64,000 nucleotides of DNA, taken from the NCBI GenBank assembly GCA_910589015.1, contig CAJUSA010000003.1, forward strand, positions 124,001 to 188,000. The letters run 5' to 3'. Below are positions 1 to 6,871 of the stretch, one piece after another (within the stretch, counting starts at the first letter, position 1; each line of letters starts with the position of its first letter). The position numbers were made by a program, and so were the translations under genes. Below the pieces are notes generated by a model. It worked only from the letters and a program-made list of their open reading frames with translations. It was not told the DNA's origin and ran no database searches. Source of the DNA: an uncultured Christensenellaceae bacterium (GTDB lineage Bacteria; Bacillota; Clostridia; Christensenellales; Borkfalkiaceae).

Positions 1-30
1 GATGACGTCCGCGACGAGGACGAAGACTGA
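1..30 (+). CDS. 3' end of an unidentified upstream gene (partial)
   Basis: Only the last nine codons and a TGA stop are inside the window; they encode an acidic tail (DDVRDEDED). The stop overlaps the ATG of fmt (TGATG), so the gene is translationally coupled to fmt. In Clostridia and Bacilli the gene before fmt is usually peptide deformylase (def) or priA, so def is a reasonable guess, but nothing in nine residues proves it. Confidence 0.5.
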   Translation, partial: DDVRDEDED

Positions 31-956
31 TGAAGATCGTATTTGCCGGTACGCCCGCGTTCGCGCTGCCCTCGCTTGCGGCGTTGCATGCGGCGGGGCA
101 CGATATCGCCGCGGTGCTCACGCAACCCGACGCGCCGCAGGGCAGAAAGGGCGTATTGACGCCGCCCCCCGTGAAGGAATTTGCAATCAAAGCGGGCATT
201 CCCGTGTTGCAGCCCGTGCGCCTGCGCGACGAAGGCGAGATTTTGCGCGCGGTCGGCGCCGAGTTGATGGTGACGTGCGCCTACGGGCAACTGCTCACGC
301 AGGAAATTTTAGATGCGTTTCCGCTCGGGGTGTGGAACGTGCATGCCTCGCTTCTGCCCGCTTACCGCGGCGCGGCGCCTATTGCGCGCTGTATCATTGA
401 CGGCGCGGAAAAAACGGGCGTTACGATCATGAAAACCGATATCGGCATGGATACGGGCGACGTGTTCCTTGTTGAGGAATGCGCGGTGACCGATGAGGAT
501 ACCTGCGGCACGCTGACCGAAAAACTCGCGCAGTCGGGCGCGCGGCTCATCGTTGACGCGCTCGGTCGGATTGCGCGGGGCGAAATCATGCTTACGAAAC
601 AGGGCGCGGGAACGGTATGCAAAAAAGTAGCGCGCACCGAGGTCGATTTTACGCGTTCCGCGCGGGAAGTGAGCGCGCTTGTGCGCGGTTTGTCGCCCGC
701 GCCGCTCGCGTTCGGCAGGATCGGCGCATTGACGCTCAATTTTTACCATGCGCAGGCGGTTCCGTGCGCGGACGACGCGCCGTGCGGTACGGTGCTTTGC
801 GATCAGCCCAAAGAGGGATTGCTCGTAAAGTGCGGCGACGGTGCGGTGAAGATCATGCAGTTGCAGCCCGCGGGCGGGAAGATCATGAGCGCGCGCGACT
901 TTCTCAACGGCAGAAAAGTACAAAAGGGGCAATGCTTTGAAAAGCCCGTTTTATGA
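30..956 (+). CDS. fmt: Methionyl-tRNA formyltransferase
   Basis: Transfers a formyl group from 10-formyl-THF to the methionine of initiator tRNA in the cytoplasm. At 308 residues the length is normal. The N-terminus has the Rossmann-type formyltransferase fold (start MKIVFAGTPAFALPSL) and the hallmark HASLLPAYRGAAP with its catalytic His near residue 109, followed by the DTGD region. The C-terminal third is the smaller tRNA-binding beta-barrel domain (TVCKKVARTEVDF onwards). ATG at 30 overlaps the preceding stop. The 3' end overlaps rsmB by 20 bases, so the two are one transcription unit. Confidence 0.97.
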   Translation: MKIVFAGTPAFALPSLAALHAAGHDIAAVLTQPDAPQGRKGVLTPPPVKEFAIKAGIPVLQPVRLRDEGEILRAVGAELMVTCAYGQLLTQEILDAFPLGVWNVHASLLPAYRGAAPIARCIIDGAEKTGVTIMKTDIGMDTGDVFLVEECAVTDEDTCGTLTEKLAQSGARLIVDALGRIARGEIMLTKQGAGTVCKKVARTEVDFTRSAREVSALVRGLSPAPLAFGRIGALTLNFYHAQAVPCADDAPCGTVLCDQPKEGLLVKCGDGAVKIMQLQPAGGKIMSARDFLNGRKVQKGQCFEKPVL

Positions 957-2163
957 CGCCTACCGCGTTTTGAGCAAGGTCTATTCCGAGGGCGCGCATC
1001 TCAAAATCGCGCTTGCGGAAACCAAATGCGACGAGGTTTCGCGTGCGGGTACGGTGAAAACCGTTTACGGCGTGCTCGAAAACGACGCTTACCTGAGTTT
1101 TTGTATCAAGGCGTTCGCGCCGAAAAATCCCAAAACGAGCGTGCGGATCATTCTCAAAATCGCACTCTATCACATCGTATTTCTGCACAATCCCGTCTAT
1201 CACGTCACCGACGGCGCGGTGAAACTCGCCAAAGCGGCGGGCAAAGAGGGTGCGGCGGGGTTTATCAACGCCTTTCTGCGTGCGTTCGACGGCGAAAAAG
1301 TCGTCTTGCCCGCAGGCGACGAGGGGCTTGCGATAACAAGCAATTATCCGCCGTTCGTCATAAAAAGACTGCGCGAAGCGTACGGCGCGCGCACCGAACA
1401 AATCGTCGGGGCGAAGAGCTGCGGCGTAAGCGTGCGGTTCGTGCGCGGCGCGGAAGGATATCTCGACCGCCCGCACGTCGACACGCCGTTTGCAAACGTC
1501 AAAATTTTCGAACGGTTCGTGCGCGATGCGGCGTTTTTTGCGGGCGATTACACCTTTCAGTCGGTCGGTTCGGTTGCGATCTGTTCGGTGGTCGAGCCGT
1601 GCGGTTCCTTGCTCGACGCGTGCGCCGCGCCCGGCGGAAAAAGCGTGTTGCTTTCCGAAACGTGCACATCCGTTACGGCAAACGAATATCATGCGCACCG
1701 CGTGCGGCTTATCGAACAGTACTGCGCGCGCATGGGCACGGATAACGTGCGGGCGGTGCAGGGCGACGCAACCGTTTTCAAACGGGAATGGGAACATGCT
1801 TTCGACGGCGTTTTGTGCGACGTTCCCTGTTCGGGTTTGGGTACTCTGTGCGAAAATCCCGATCTTGCGCTCAATAAGAGCGAAGAGGGCGTTCGCGAAC
1901 TGATCAAGGTGCAGGGCGCGATTCTTGCAAACTGCGCGCGCTATGTGAAAGCGGGCGGCTGTTTGTATTATGCGACGTGTTCGCTTTTGGAAGAGGAAAA
2001 CGACGCGGTCGTGCTTGCGTTTTTAGAGAATGAACCCGCTTTTACGGCGGAAACGCCCGATTGCGCGCTTGCGCATGAGCGCACGCGTTGCGGGTTGCAG
2101 TTTCTGCCCGATACGGCGTTCGGCGCGGGTTTTTATGTGAGCAAATTGAGGAAACGGCTATGA
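937..2163 (+). CDS. rsmB: 16S rRNA m5C967 methyltransferase (RsmB/Sun family)
   Basis: SAM-dependent methylation of 16S rRNA cytosine 967. The N-terminal ~130 residues are a NusB-like helical RNA-binding domain. The C-terminal Rossmann methyltransferase carries the SAM loop DACAAPGGKS, the general motif DVPCSGLG and the catalytic-Cys motif YATCSLLEEEN. The start is a TTG at 937 inside the end of fmt, preceded by AAAAGGGG at a suitable distance; no better ATG exists before the NusB-like region. At 408 residues it is slightly shorter than E. coli RsmB. The stop overlaps the ATG of the next gene. Confidence 0.95.
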   Translation: MKSPFYDAYRVLSKVYSEGAHLKIALAETKCDEVSRAGTVKTVYGVLENDAYLSFCIKAFAPKNPKTSVRIILKIALYHIVFLHNPVYHVTDGAVKLAKAAGKEGAAGFINAFLRAFDGEKVVLPAGDEGLAITSNYPPFVIKRLREAYGARTEQIVGAKSCGVSVRFVRGAEGYLDRPHVDTPFANVKIFERFVRDAAFFAGDYTFQSVGSVAICSVVEPCGSLLDACAAPGGKSVLLSETCTSVTANEYHAHRVRLIEQYCARMGTDNVRAVQGDATVFKREWEHAFDGVLCDVPCSGLGTLCENPDLALNKSEEGVRELIKVQGAILANCARYVKAGGCLYYATCSLLEEENDAVVLAFLENEPAFTAETPDCALAHERTRCGLQFLPDTAFGAGFYVSKLRKRL

Positions 2164-3125
2164 ATAAACATCGAAAACGTTACAGCGCAAGTTGCGCGAT
2201 ATCCGAAATCGCATGCGTGAATCTCGGCGGGTTCGAACAGCGTATCGCGCTCGAAGGCAAACGCGCGGATGCGCCCGTCGTGCTCTTTTTGCACGGCGGT
2301 CCCGGATTTCCGCCGCCTTTCTGCGTCGGCGCGCGCGGCTTGTTTCCCGATATCACCGACCGTTTTATCGCCGTGTATTGGGATCAGTACGGCAGCGGGA
2401 TCAATCACGCCAAAATCGACGATTCGTTTACGACGGCGCATTTTGTAGCCATGACCGAAGATCTGCTCGCTTATCTCAAAAGGCGGTTTCCGACGCAGAA
2501 ATTATATCTGTTTGCAATCAGTTGGGGCAGTGCGCTTGCGGCATATGCGGCGCGCTCGGCGCCCGATTTGCTCGACGGCGTGTGCGCGGCGGGGCAGATC
2601 GTACTGCCGCCTATGCTGTCGGATAAGGCGTTTGAGGCGGTTGCCCGTTCGCGTGCGCCCGAAAAGGTAAAACGTGCGGTCGCGGAAATGGCGAATACGC
2701 CGCAACCTACCGAAAAACAGATCGCACTGCTTTCCAAAACCATGCGCAAATATACGGCGGCATACGGCAAAAAAGACAAGAAGAGCGGCGTGGAAAACCC
2801 CATGAAGGGCATTTTTGCAAGCCGCGATTACCGCTTTTCCGATAAAATCGCCTGTTTCGTGAACGGGTATCGGCATAACAAGAGCCTGTTGCAAGAACTG
2901 AGCACGATCGATTTGCGCGATACGCTCGCGGGCGTGCGCGTCCCGTATCATATCTTCGGCGGCGACGGCGATCTCGTAACGTGCGTCGACGAGGCGGAAG
3001 AATTGGTTGCGGCGGCGGATAATCGCTTGCTCACCGTAACGGTGTTGCAGGGCGAAGGGCATATCCCTTCCGCGGCGGTCACGAAAGAAATTTTCGGGTG
3101 TTTATCCGATATGGCGGGCATATGA
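2160..3125 (+). CDS. Alpha/beta hydrolase, proline iminopeptidase-like (S33 family)
   Basis: A 321-residue cytoplasmic alpha/beta hydrolase. It has the oxyanion motif FLHGGPG near residue 44, typical of proline iminopeptidases and related S33 enzymes; a nucleophile elbow AISWGSALA in place of the usual GGSWGS; a likely acid in GGDGDLV; and the catalytic His in GEGHIPS near the C-terminus. ATG at 2160 overlaps the rsmB stop (ATGA) and follows GAGGAAA. Substrate cannot be read from sequence: aminopeptidase on Pro-X peptides and a small-ester hydrolase are both possible. Its place between rsmB and rlmN is unusual for this operon. Confidence 0.8.
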   Translation: MNKHRKRYSASCAISEIACVNLGGFEQRIALEGKRADAPVVLFLHGGPGFPPPFCVGARGLFPDITDRFIAVYWDQYGSGINHAKIDDSFTTAHFVAMTEDLLAYLKRRFPTQKLYLFAISWGSALAAYAARSAPDLLDGVCAAGQIVLPPMLSDKAFEAVARSRAPEKVKRAVAEMANTPQPTEKQIALLSKTMRKYTAAYGKKDKKSGVENPMKGIFASRDYRFSDKIACFVNGYRHNKSLLQELSTIDLRDTLAGVRVPYHIFGGDGDLVTCVDEAEELVAAADNRLLTVTVLQGEGHIPSAAVTKEIFGCLSDMAGI

Positions 3126-4180
3126 AAAAGGTATTGCAGGATTACACGCGCGAAGAAATCGCCGCGCTCGTAGAAGCGTGCGGCGAGAAAAAATACCGCG
3201 CGCAACAGCTTTATACGGGGTTGATGCAGGGCAAAAAGATCAGCGAACTGCCGCTGCCCGCCGCGTTCCGCGAAAAACTGCTTTTCGAATACGAGGACGA
3301 GCCCATTAAAATACGCGAAATCTTCTCTTCGCGCGAGGACGGCACGAAAAAATTTTTATTCGAACTTGCCGACGGCAATCTCATCGAGGGCGTGCTCATG
3401 CAGTATAAATACGGCGCCACGCAGTGCGTTTCCACGCAGGTGGGTTGCCGCATGGGCTGTAATTTTTGCGCCTCGACGCTCGGCGGACTGATCCGCAATC
3501 TTTCGGCGGGGGAAATTTTAGCGCAGATTTTAACCGTCAACCGCTTGCAGGGCGGCACGAGCGAAAAAAGAGCGGTGAAAAACGTCGTGCTCATGGGCAG
3601 CGGCGAACCCTTCGACAATTACGACGCCGTCGTTCGTTTTTTGCGCAACGCCACGGCGGAAGAGGGCTTCGGCATGAGTATCCGCAACATCAGCCTTTCT
3701 ACCTGCGGTCTGGTTCCCGCAATGAAACGCTTTGCGGACGAAGGGCTGCCGCTCAATCTTACCGTATCGTTGCATGCCTCCTCCGACGGGGAACGTAAAA
3801 GGCTTATGCCCGTGGCGCGCGCGTATACGATCGCGCAGATCCTCGACGCCTGCGCGTATTATTTCGAAAAGACGGGGCGGCGGTATATTTTCGAGTATTC
3901 GCTCGTTGCGGGGGAAAATTGCGACGAGGCGCATGCGCTCGCGCTTGCACGTTTGTTAAAGGGTAAGCCGTGTCACGTCAACCTCATTCGGTTGAACGAA
4001 GTAAAAGAGCGCGGACTGAAAACCGTAACCGAAAAGGACGCGTACCGCTTTTTGGGCGTGCTGGAAAAAAACGGTATTTCCGCTACGCTGCGCCGTAGTA
4101 TGGGCGGCGATATCGGCGGCGCGTGCGGACAGTTGCGCGCAAGTTATCTTGAAACGAAGGAGTCAAAACATGCAGATTAA
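3122..4180 (+). CDS. rlmN: 23S rRNA m2A2503 / tRNA m2A37 methyltransferase, radical SAM
   Basis: Methylates C2 of A2503 in 23S rRNA and A37 in some tRNAs. The radical-SAM cluster motif CRMGCNFC lies near residue 105-112, followed by the GSGEP motif and LSTCGLVP. The C-terminal GGDIGGACGQL contains the second catalytic cysteine of the family. At 352 residues the length is typical. ATG at 3122 overlaps the preceding stop in ATGA fashion. In Bacillus and many Clostridia the phosphatase/kinase pair stp-prkC and rsgA follow rlmN; here rpe follows directly. Confidence 0.97.
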   Translation: MKKVLQDYTREEIAALVEACGEKKYRAQQLYTGLMQGKKISELPLPAAFREKLLFEYEDEPIKIREIFSSREDGTKKFLFELADGNLIEGVLMQYKYGATQCVSTQVGCRMGCNFCASTLGGLIRNLSAGEILAQILTVNRLQGGTSEKRAVKNVVLMGSGEPFDNYDAVVRFLRNATAEEGFGMSIRNISLSTCGLVPAMKRFADEGLPLNLTVSLHASSDGERKRLMPVARAYTIAQILDACAYYFEKTGRRYIFEYSLVAGENCDEAHALALARLLKGKPCHVNLIRLNEVKERGLKTVTEKDAYRFLGVLEKNGISATLRRSMGGDIGGACGQLRASYLETKESKHAD

Positions 4181-4826
4181 AATTGCGCCGTCCATTTTGG
4201 CGAGTGATTTTTCCGAAGTCGGGCAGACGGTGGCGCTGTTGGAACAAAACGGCGCGGATATGGTGCATTGCGACGTCATGGACGGAAATTTCGTGCCGCC
4301 CATCACGTTCGGCGCGCAGCTCGTTAAAAATATCCGTCCGCATACGCGGTTGCCTCTCGACTGTCACCTGATGACCTTGCACCCGCAAACGCATATCGAA
4401 GATTTTGCGGCGGCGGGCGCCGATCTGATATCCGTTCACGTCGAAGCATGCGGCAAGCAGACGGGCGAGGTGTTGCGCGCGATCCGCGCCCTCGGCGTCA
4501 AGGCGGCGGCGGTCGTCAACCCCGCCACGCCCGTATCGGAATTGTTTGATTGGCTCGGCGACGTCGATATGTATCTCGTGATGTCGGTCGTGCCGGGCTG
4601 GGGCGGGCAGAAATTTATTCCCGAAAGCCTTAAAAAACTCGAAGAGCTGCGCTCGTTCTGTGTAAAAAACGGAAAACCCGATGTGGATATCGAGGTGGAC
4701 GGCGGCGTGACCGAGCAGAATGCGCATGAGATTATCGCGGCGGGCGCCAACGTGCTCGTGGCGGGCAGCACGGTGTTCCGTTCCGCCGATATGCGCGGCA
4801 CGATCGCATCTTTACGCCGCGTATGA
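4170..4826 (+). CDS. rpe: Ribulose-phosphate 3-epimerase
   Basis: Interconverts ribulose-5-P and xylulose-5-P in the pentose phosphate pathway. This is a 218-residue TIM barrel of normal length. The start MQIKIAPSILASDF is typical. Metal ligands are visible in HCDVMDG (His/Asp), DCHLM (His) and the VDGGV segment (Asp), and VMSVVPGWGGQKF forms the phosphate-binding loop. ATG at 4170 lies inside the 3' end of rlmN after GAAGGAG. The stop overlaps the thiN start (ATGA). Confidence 0.97.
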   Translation: MQIKIAPSILASDFSEVGQTVALLEQNGADMVHCDVMDGNFVPPITFGAQLVKNIRPHTRLPLDCHLMTLHPQTHIEDFAAAGADLISVHVEACGKQTGEVLRAIRALGVKAAAVVNPATPVSELFDWLGDVDMYLVMSVVPGWGGQKFIPESLKKLEELRSFCVKNGKPDVDIEVDGGVTEQNAHEIIAAGANVLVAGSTVFRSADMRGTIASLRRV

Positions 4827-5428
4827 AGTACATCGTATTACTCAACGGGTTGCCGTATACGGGCGACATCGTAAAAGACGGTTATGTGTTCTGTTGCGAC
4901 GGTGCGTATGCCTGGGCGAAGGATAAAATTGCGATCGACGAGAACGTGGGCGATTTCGATTCCCTGCATGAAACGCCCGTGCCTCCGCCCGCGTATGTGT
5001 ATCCCGCCGAAAAGAACTATACCGACGGCGAAATTGCGGTGCGCAGGGCAATCGAAGCGGGCGCGGACGAAATCGAGCTGTACGGCGGGTTCGGGTTGCG
5101 CAGCGATCATTTTCTCGGTAATCTGCATTTGCTCTATCTTGCCTATCGAAACGGCGTTCCCGCGCGCTTGATAAGCGAGCGCGAAGAGATTTTTTGGGGT
5201 GAAGGCTTGGTCGGGCTGAACGGATATAAGGGAAAAACGCTTTCGATTGTCCCGTTCGGCGCGAACGCGCATATAATAGAGAGCAGCGGGCTGAAGTATC
5301 CCTTGCAGGAACTCGACCTCGTTTACGGTTCGACGCGCGGTATTTCCAACATCGCCGAATGCGACGGGGCGCATATTTTTGCGCAGGGTTGCGTGCTCGT
5401 TATCATCAATCGGGGAGGAAAGCTTTGA
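4823..5428 (+). CDS. thiN: Thiamine pyrophosphokinase
   Basis: Converts thiamine plus ATP to thiamine pyrophosphate. The 201 residues include the family motifs CDGAY, GDFDSL (catalytic Asp pair) and a TDGEIAVRRAIE segment corresponding to the conserved TD.E.A. The C-terminal part is the thiamine-binding beta-sandwich. It overlaps rpe by four bases. Thiamine salvage from the medium is implied. The 3' end contains the ribosome binding site of the following micro-ORF (GGGGAGGAAAG), the same arrangement as thiN-spoVM in Bacillus and Clostridia. Confidence 0.93.
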   Translation: MKYIVLLNGLPYTGDIVKDGYVFCCDGAYAWAKDKIAIDENVGDFDSLHETPVPPPAYVYPAEKNYTDGEIAVRRAIEAGADEIELYGGFGLRSDHFLGNLHLLYLAYRNGVPARLISEREEIFWGEGLVGLNGYKGKTLSIVPFGANAHIIESSGLKYPLQELDLVYGSTRGISNIAECDGAHIFAQGCVLVIINRGGKL

Positions 5429-5490
5429 TCGTCTGCATTAAACCGCCGTATGTGTTACGGCTCTTGCTGCGGTGCTTTTACAAACGTTAA
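5425..5490 (+). CDS. spoVM: SpoVM-like micropeptide (candidate)
   Basis: A 21-codon frame starts at TTG 5425, overlaps the thiN stop and ends TAA at 5488-5490. GGGGAGG at 5412-5418 is an excellent ribosome binding site at the right distance. The peptide begins MIVCIKPPYVL and ends FYKR: one cluster of hydrophobics with Lys6, Arg12, Arg16, Lys20 and Arg21, a short amphipathic helix. Known SpoVM peptides (about 26 residues) read IKLPKFL in the same place, with an essential Pro, matched here by Pro8 in IKPPYVL. Position immediately after thiN is the conserved site of spoVM. SpoVM marks the convex forespore membrane and anchors the SpoIVA coat basement. No other sporulation gene is in the window, so function is inferred from position and pattern. 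Confidence 0.6.
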   Translation: MIVCIKPPYVLRLLLRCFYKR

Positions 5491-5493
5491 ACG

Positions 5494-6426
5494 ATGAACT
5501 ATTTAGATTTTCATTGCGACGCCCTCACGCAGACGGGCGAATTACAGGTGACAAGGCAGTCGCTACGCTCGGGCGGCTGTCTTTTACAATGTTTTGCCGC
5601 CTTTATTGATTGCGCCGACGGGCGGTTTGCGCGCGCACAGTCGCTCTGCGATTCGTTCGATTATCTGTGTGAACGCGAGGGATACAATCCCGTGCGCCGC
5701 GTTTTGGATCTCGCGGAAGGGAAGATCAACGCGATGCTGACCGTGGAAGAGGGCGGCGCGGTCGAAGGCGACGTAAAAAAGCTCGATGCGCTCTATGCGC
5801 GCGGCGTGCGCATGATGACGCTTTTGTGGAACCGCCCGAACGAGCTGGGCTATCCGAATTTTCCCGATTACGAAGGGTTGTTTACGGGGCGCTCGTCGTT
5901 TGCGGCGCGCGAAAACCGCGGGCTGACGGATTGCGGACGCGAAGTAGTCGAGCGCATGCAGACGCTCGGCATGATCGTCGACGTGTCGCACGCGAGCGAC
6001 GGCGTGTTTTCGGACGTGGCGGCGTTAAGCAGACGCGCCGCCGTTCCCTTTTGCGCAAGTCATTCGGGATCGGCGTCGGTGCTCGACTGCGCCCGTAATT
6101 TAACGGACGGGCAGATCGCAACGCTTGCAGACTGCGGCGGCGCGGTCGGGTTGTATTTCTGCGCTGATTTTCTTTCGGCAGAGGCGGACAAAGAGGGACA
6201 GCGCGCGGCGGTGGCGGCGCATGCGCGCGCGATCCTGAACGCGGGCGGAGAGGACGTTCTCTGCATCGGAAGTGATTTCGACGGAATACCTCCCAACGCA
6301 TATTTGCCCGATCCTTCCGAAATCCCGCGCTTATACGACGATTTTTGCAAGGCGTTTACCAGCCGTATCGCCGATAAAATCGTTTGCGGCAACGCCCTTG
6401 CCTTTCTCGAAAGAACGTTGCAATAA
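5494..6426 (+). CDS. Membrane dipeptidase-type metallopeptidase (M19, renal dipeptidase family)
   Basis: Zinc dipeptidase of the amidohydrolase fold, 310 residues. The N-terminal DFHCD is the family's DxHxD-like metal motif (one residue shorter than the classic form). Other ligands are Glu in TVEEGG near residue 88, His in DVSHASD and ASHSG, and Asp in GSDFDG. No signal peptide, so cytoplasmic. The likely role is hydrolysis of dipeptides, including D-amino-acid dipeptides. It starts three bases after the spoVM candidate and ends just before a strong terminator, so it is the last gene of the operon. Confidence 0.9.
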   Translation: MNYLDFHCDALTQTGELQVTRQSLRSGGCLLQCFAAFIDCADGRFARAQSLCDSFDYLCEREGYNPVRRVLDLAEGKINAMLTVEEGGAVEGDVKKLDALYARGVRMMTLLWNRPNELGYPNFPDYEGLFTGRSSFAARENRGLTDCGREVVERMQTLGMIVDVSHASDGVFSDVAALSRRAAVPFCASHSGSASVLDCARNLTDGQIATLADCGGAVGLYFCADFLSAEADKEGQRAAVAAHARAILNAGGEDVLCIGSDFDGIPPNAYLPDPSEIPRLYDDFCKAFTSRIADKIVCGNALAFLERTLQ

Positions 6427-6433
6427 AAAAATT

Positions 6434-6458
6434 CCCCGTGCAAACGGGGATTTTTTTT
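6434..6458 (+). terminator. Rho-independent terminator after the fmt-dipeptidase operon
   Basis: Stem CCCCGT/ACGGGG with loop GCAA, followed by eight T residues; flanking A and T runs extend the stem. It separates the housekeeping operon from the copper promoter that begins about 12 bases downstream. Confidence 0.9.
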
Positions 6459-6469
6459 ATAAAAAATAC

Positions 6470-6527
6470 TTGACAAAATACCCGTAAGGGGTATATAATA
6501 GCGGTATCAAAATACCCGTTAGGGTAT
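6470..6527 (+). promoter_or_regulatory. csoR-copA promoter with two CsoR-type operators
   Basis: -35 TTGACA at 6470-6475, 18-bp spacer, -10 TATAAT at 6494-6499. A GC-flanked palindrome ATACCCGTAAGGGGTAT (6478-6494) fills the spacer, and a second ATACCCGTTAGGGTAT (6512-6527) covers the start region. Both match the TACCC-N4-GGGTA pattern bound by CsoR repressors. Apo-CsoR would block polymerase and Cu(I) binding would release it, giving autoregulation of csoR and copper induction of copA. Confidence 0.88.
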
Positions 6528-6568
6528 ATTTTCGGAAAAACAGGGCATAGACAAAGGAGAATAAAAAC

Positions 6569-6871
6569 ATGGATTGCTGCGATCAGACCAAACCGGTGCG
6601 GAAAAAAGAGAGAAGCGACGAAGAGGTGCGCGCGTTGCGCTCGCGGATCAACCGCATTATCGGTCAGCTCAACGGCGTGGGGAACATGATCGAGAACGGC
6701 GTGTATTGCGATGACGTGCTCATTCAGCTTTCGGCGATCGATAAGGCGATCAAAAGCCTTGCGAACCGTGTGTTGGACGTTCATATGCACACATGTTTGG
6801 TTGAGAATATTCAGCGGGGCAATCTTTCCGTGGTCGACGAGATCGTCGACCTCTTTCGGAGATTTCAATAA
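6569..6871 (+). CDS. csoR: Copper-sensing transcriptional repressor CsoR
   Basis: All-helical DUF156 repressor, 100 residues. Cu(I) ligands of the Cys-His-Cys set are present: Cys in YCDD near residue 50, and His and Cys in HMHTC near residues 75-79. The motif SRINRIIGQLNGV is the DNA-binding first helix region. An extra N-terminal CC pair (residues 3-4) is not part of the classic site. The SD AAGGAGA precedes ATG at 6569. Its stop overlaps the copA ATG (TAATGA). Confidence 0.93.
   Translation: MDCCDQTKPVRKKERSDEEVRALRSRINRIIGQLNGVGNMIENGVYCDDVLIQLSAIDKAIKSLANRVLDVHMHTCLVENIQRGNLSVVDEIVDLFRRFQ

Noticed and set aside
904..1797. Long minus-strand frame opposite rsmB (and similar frames opposite copA, tex, the giant lipoprotein and the GH2 gene)
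   Set aside because: Arises from GC-rich codon bias on the coding strand; Arg/His/Phe-rich translation, no SD, no recognisable domain.
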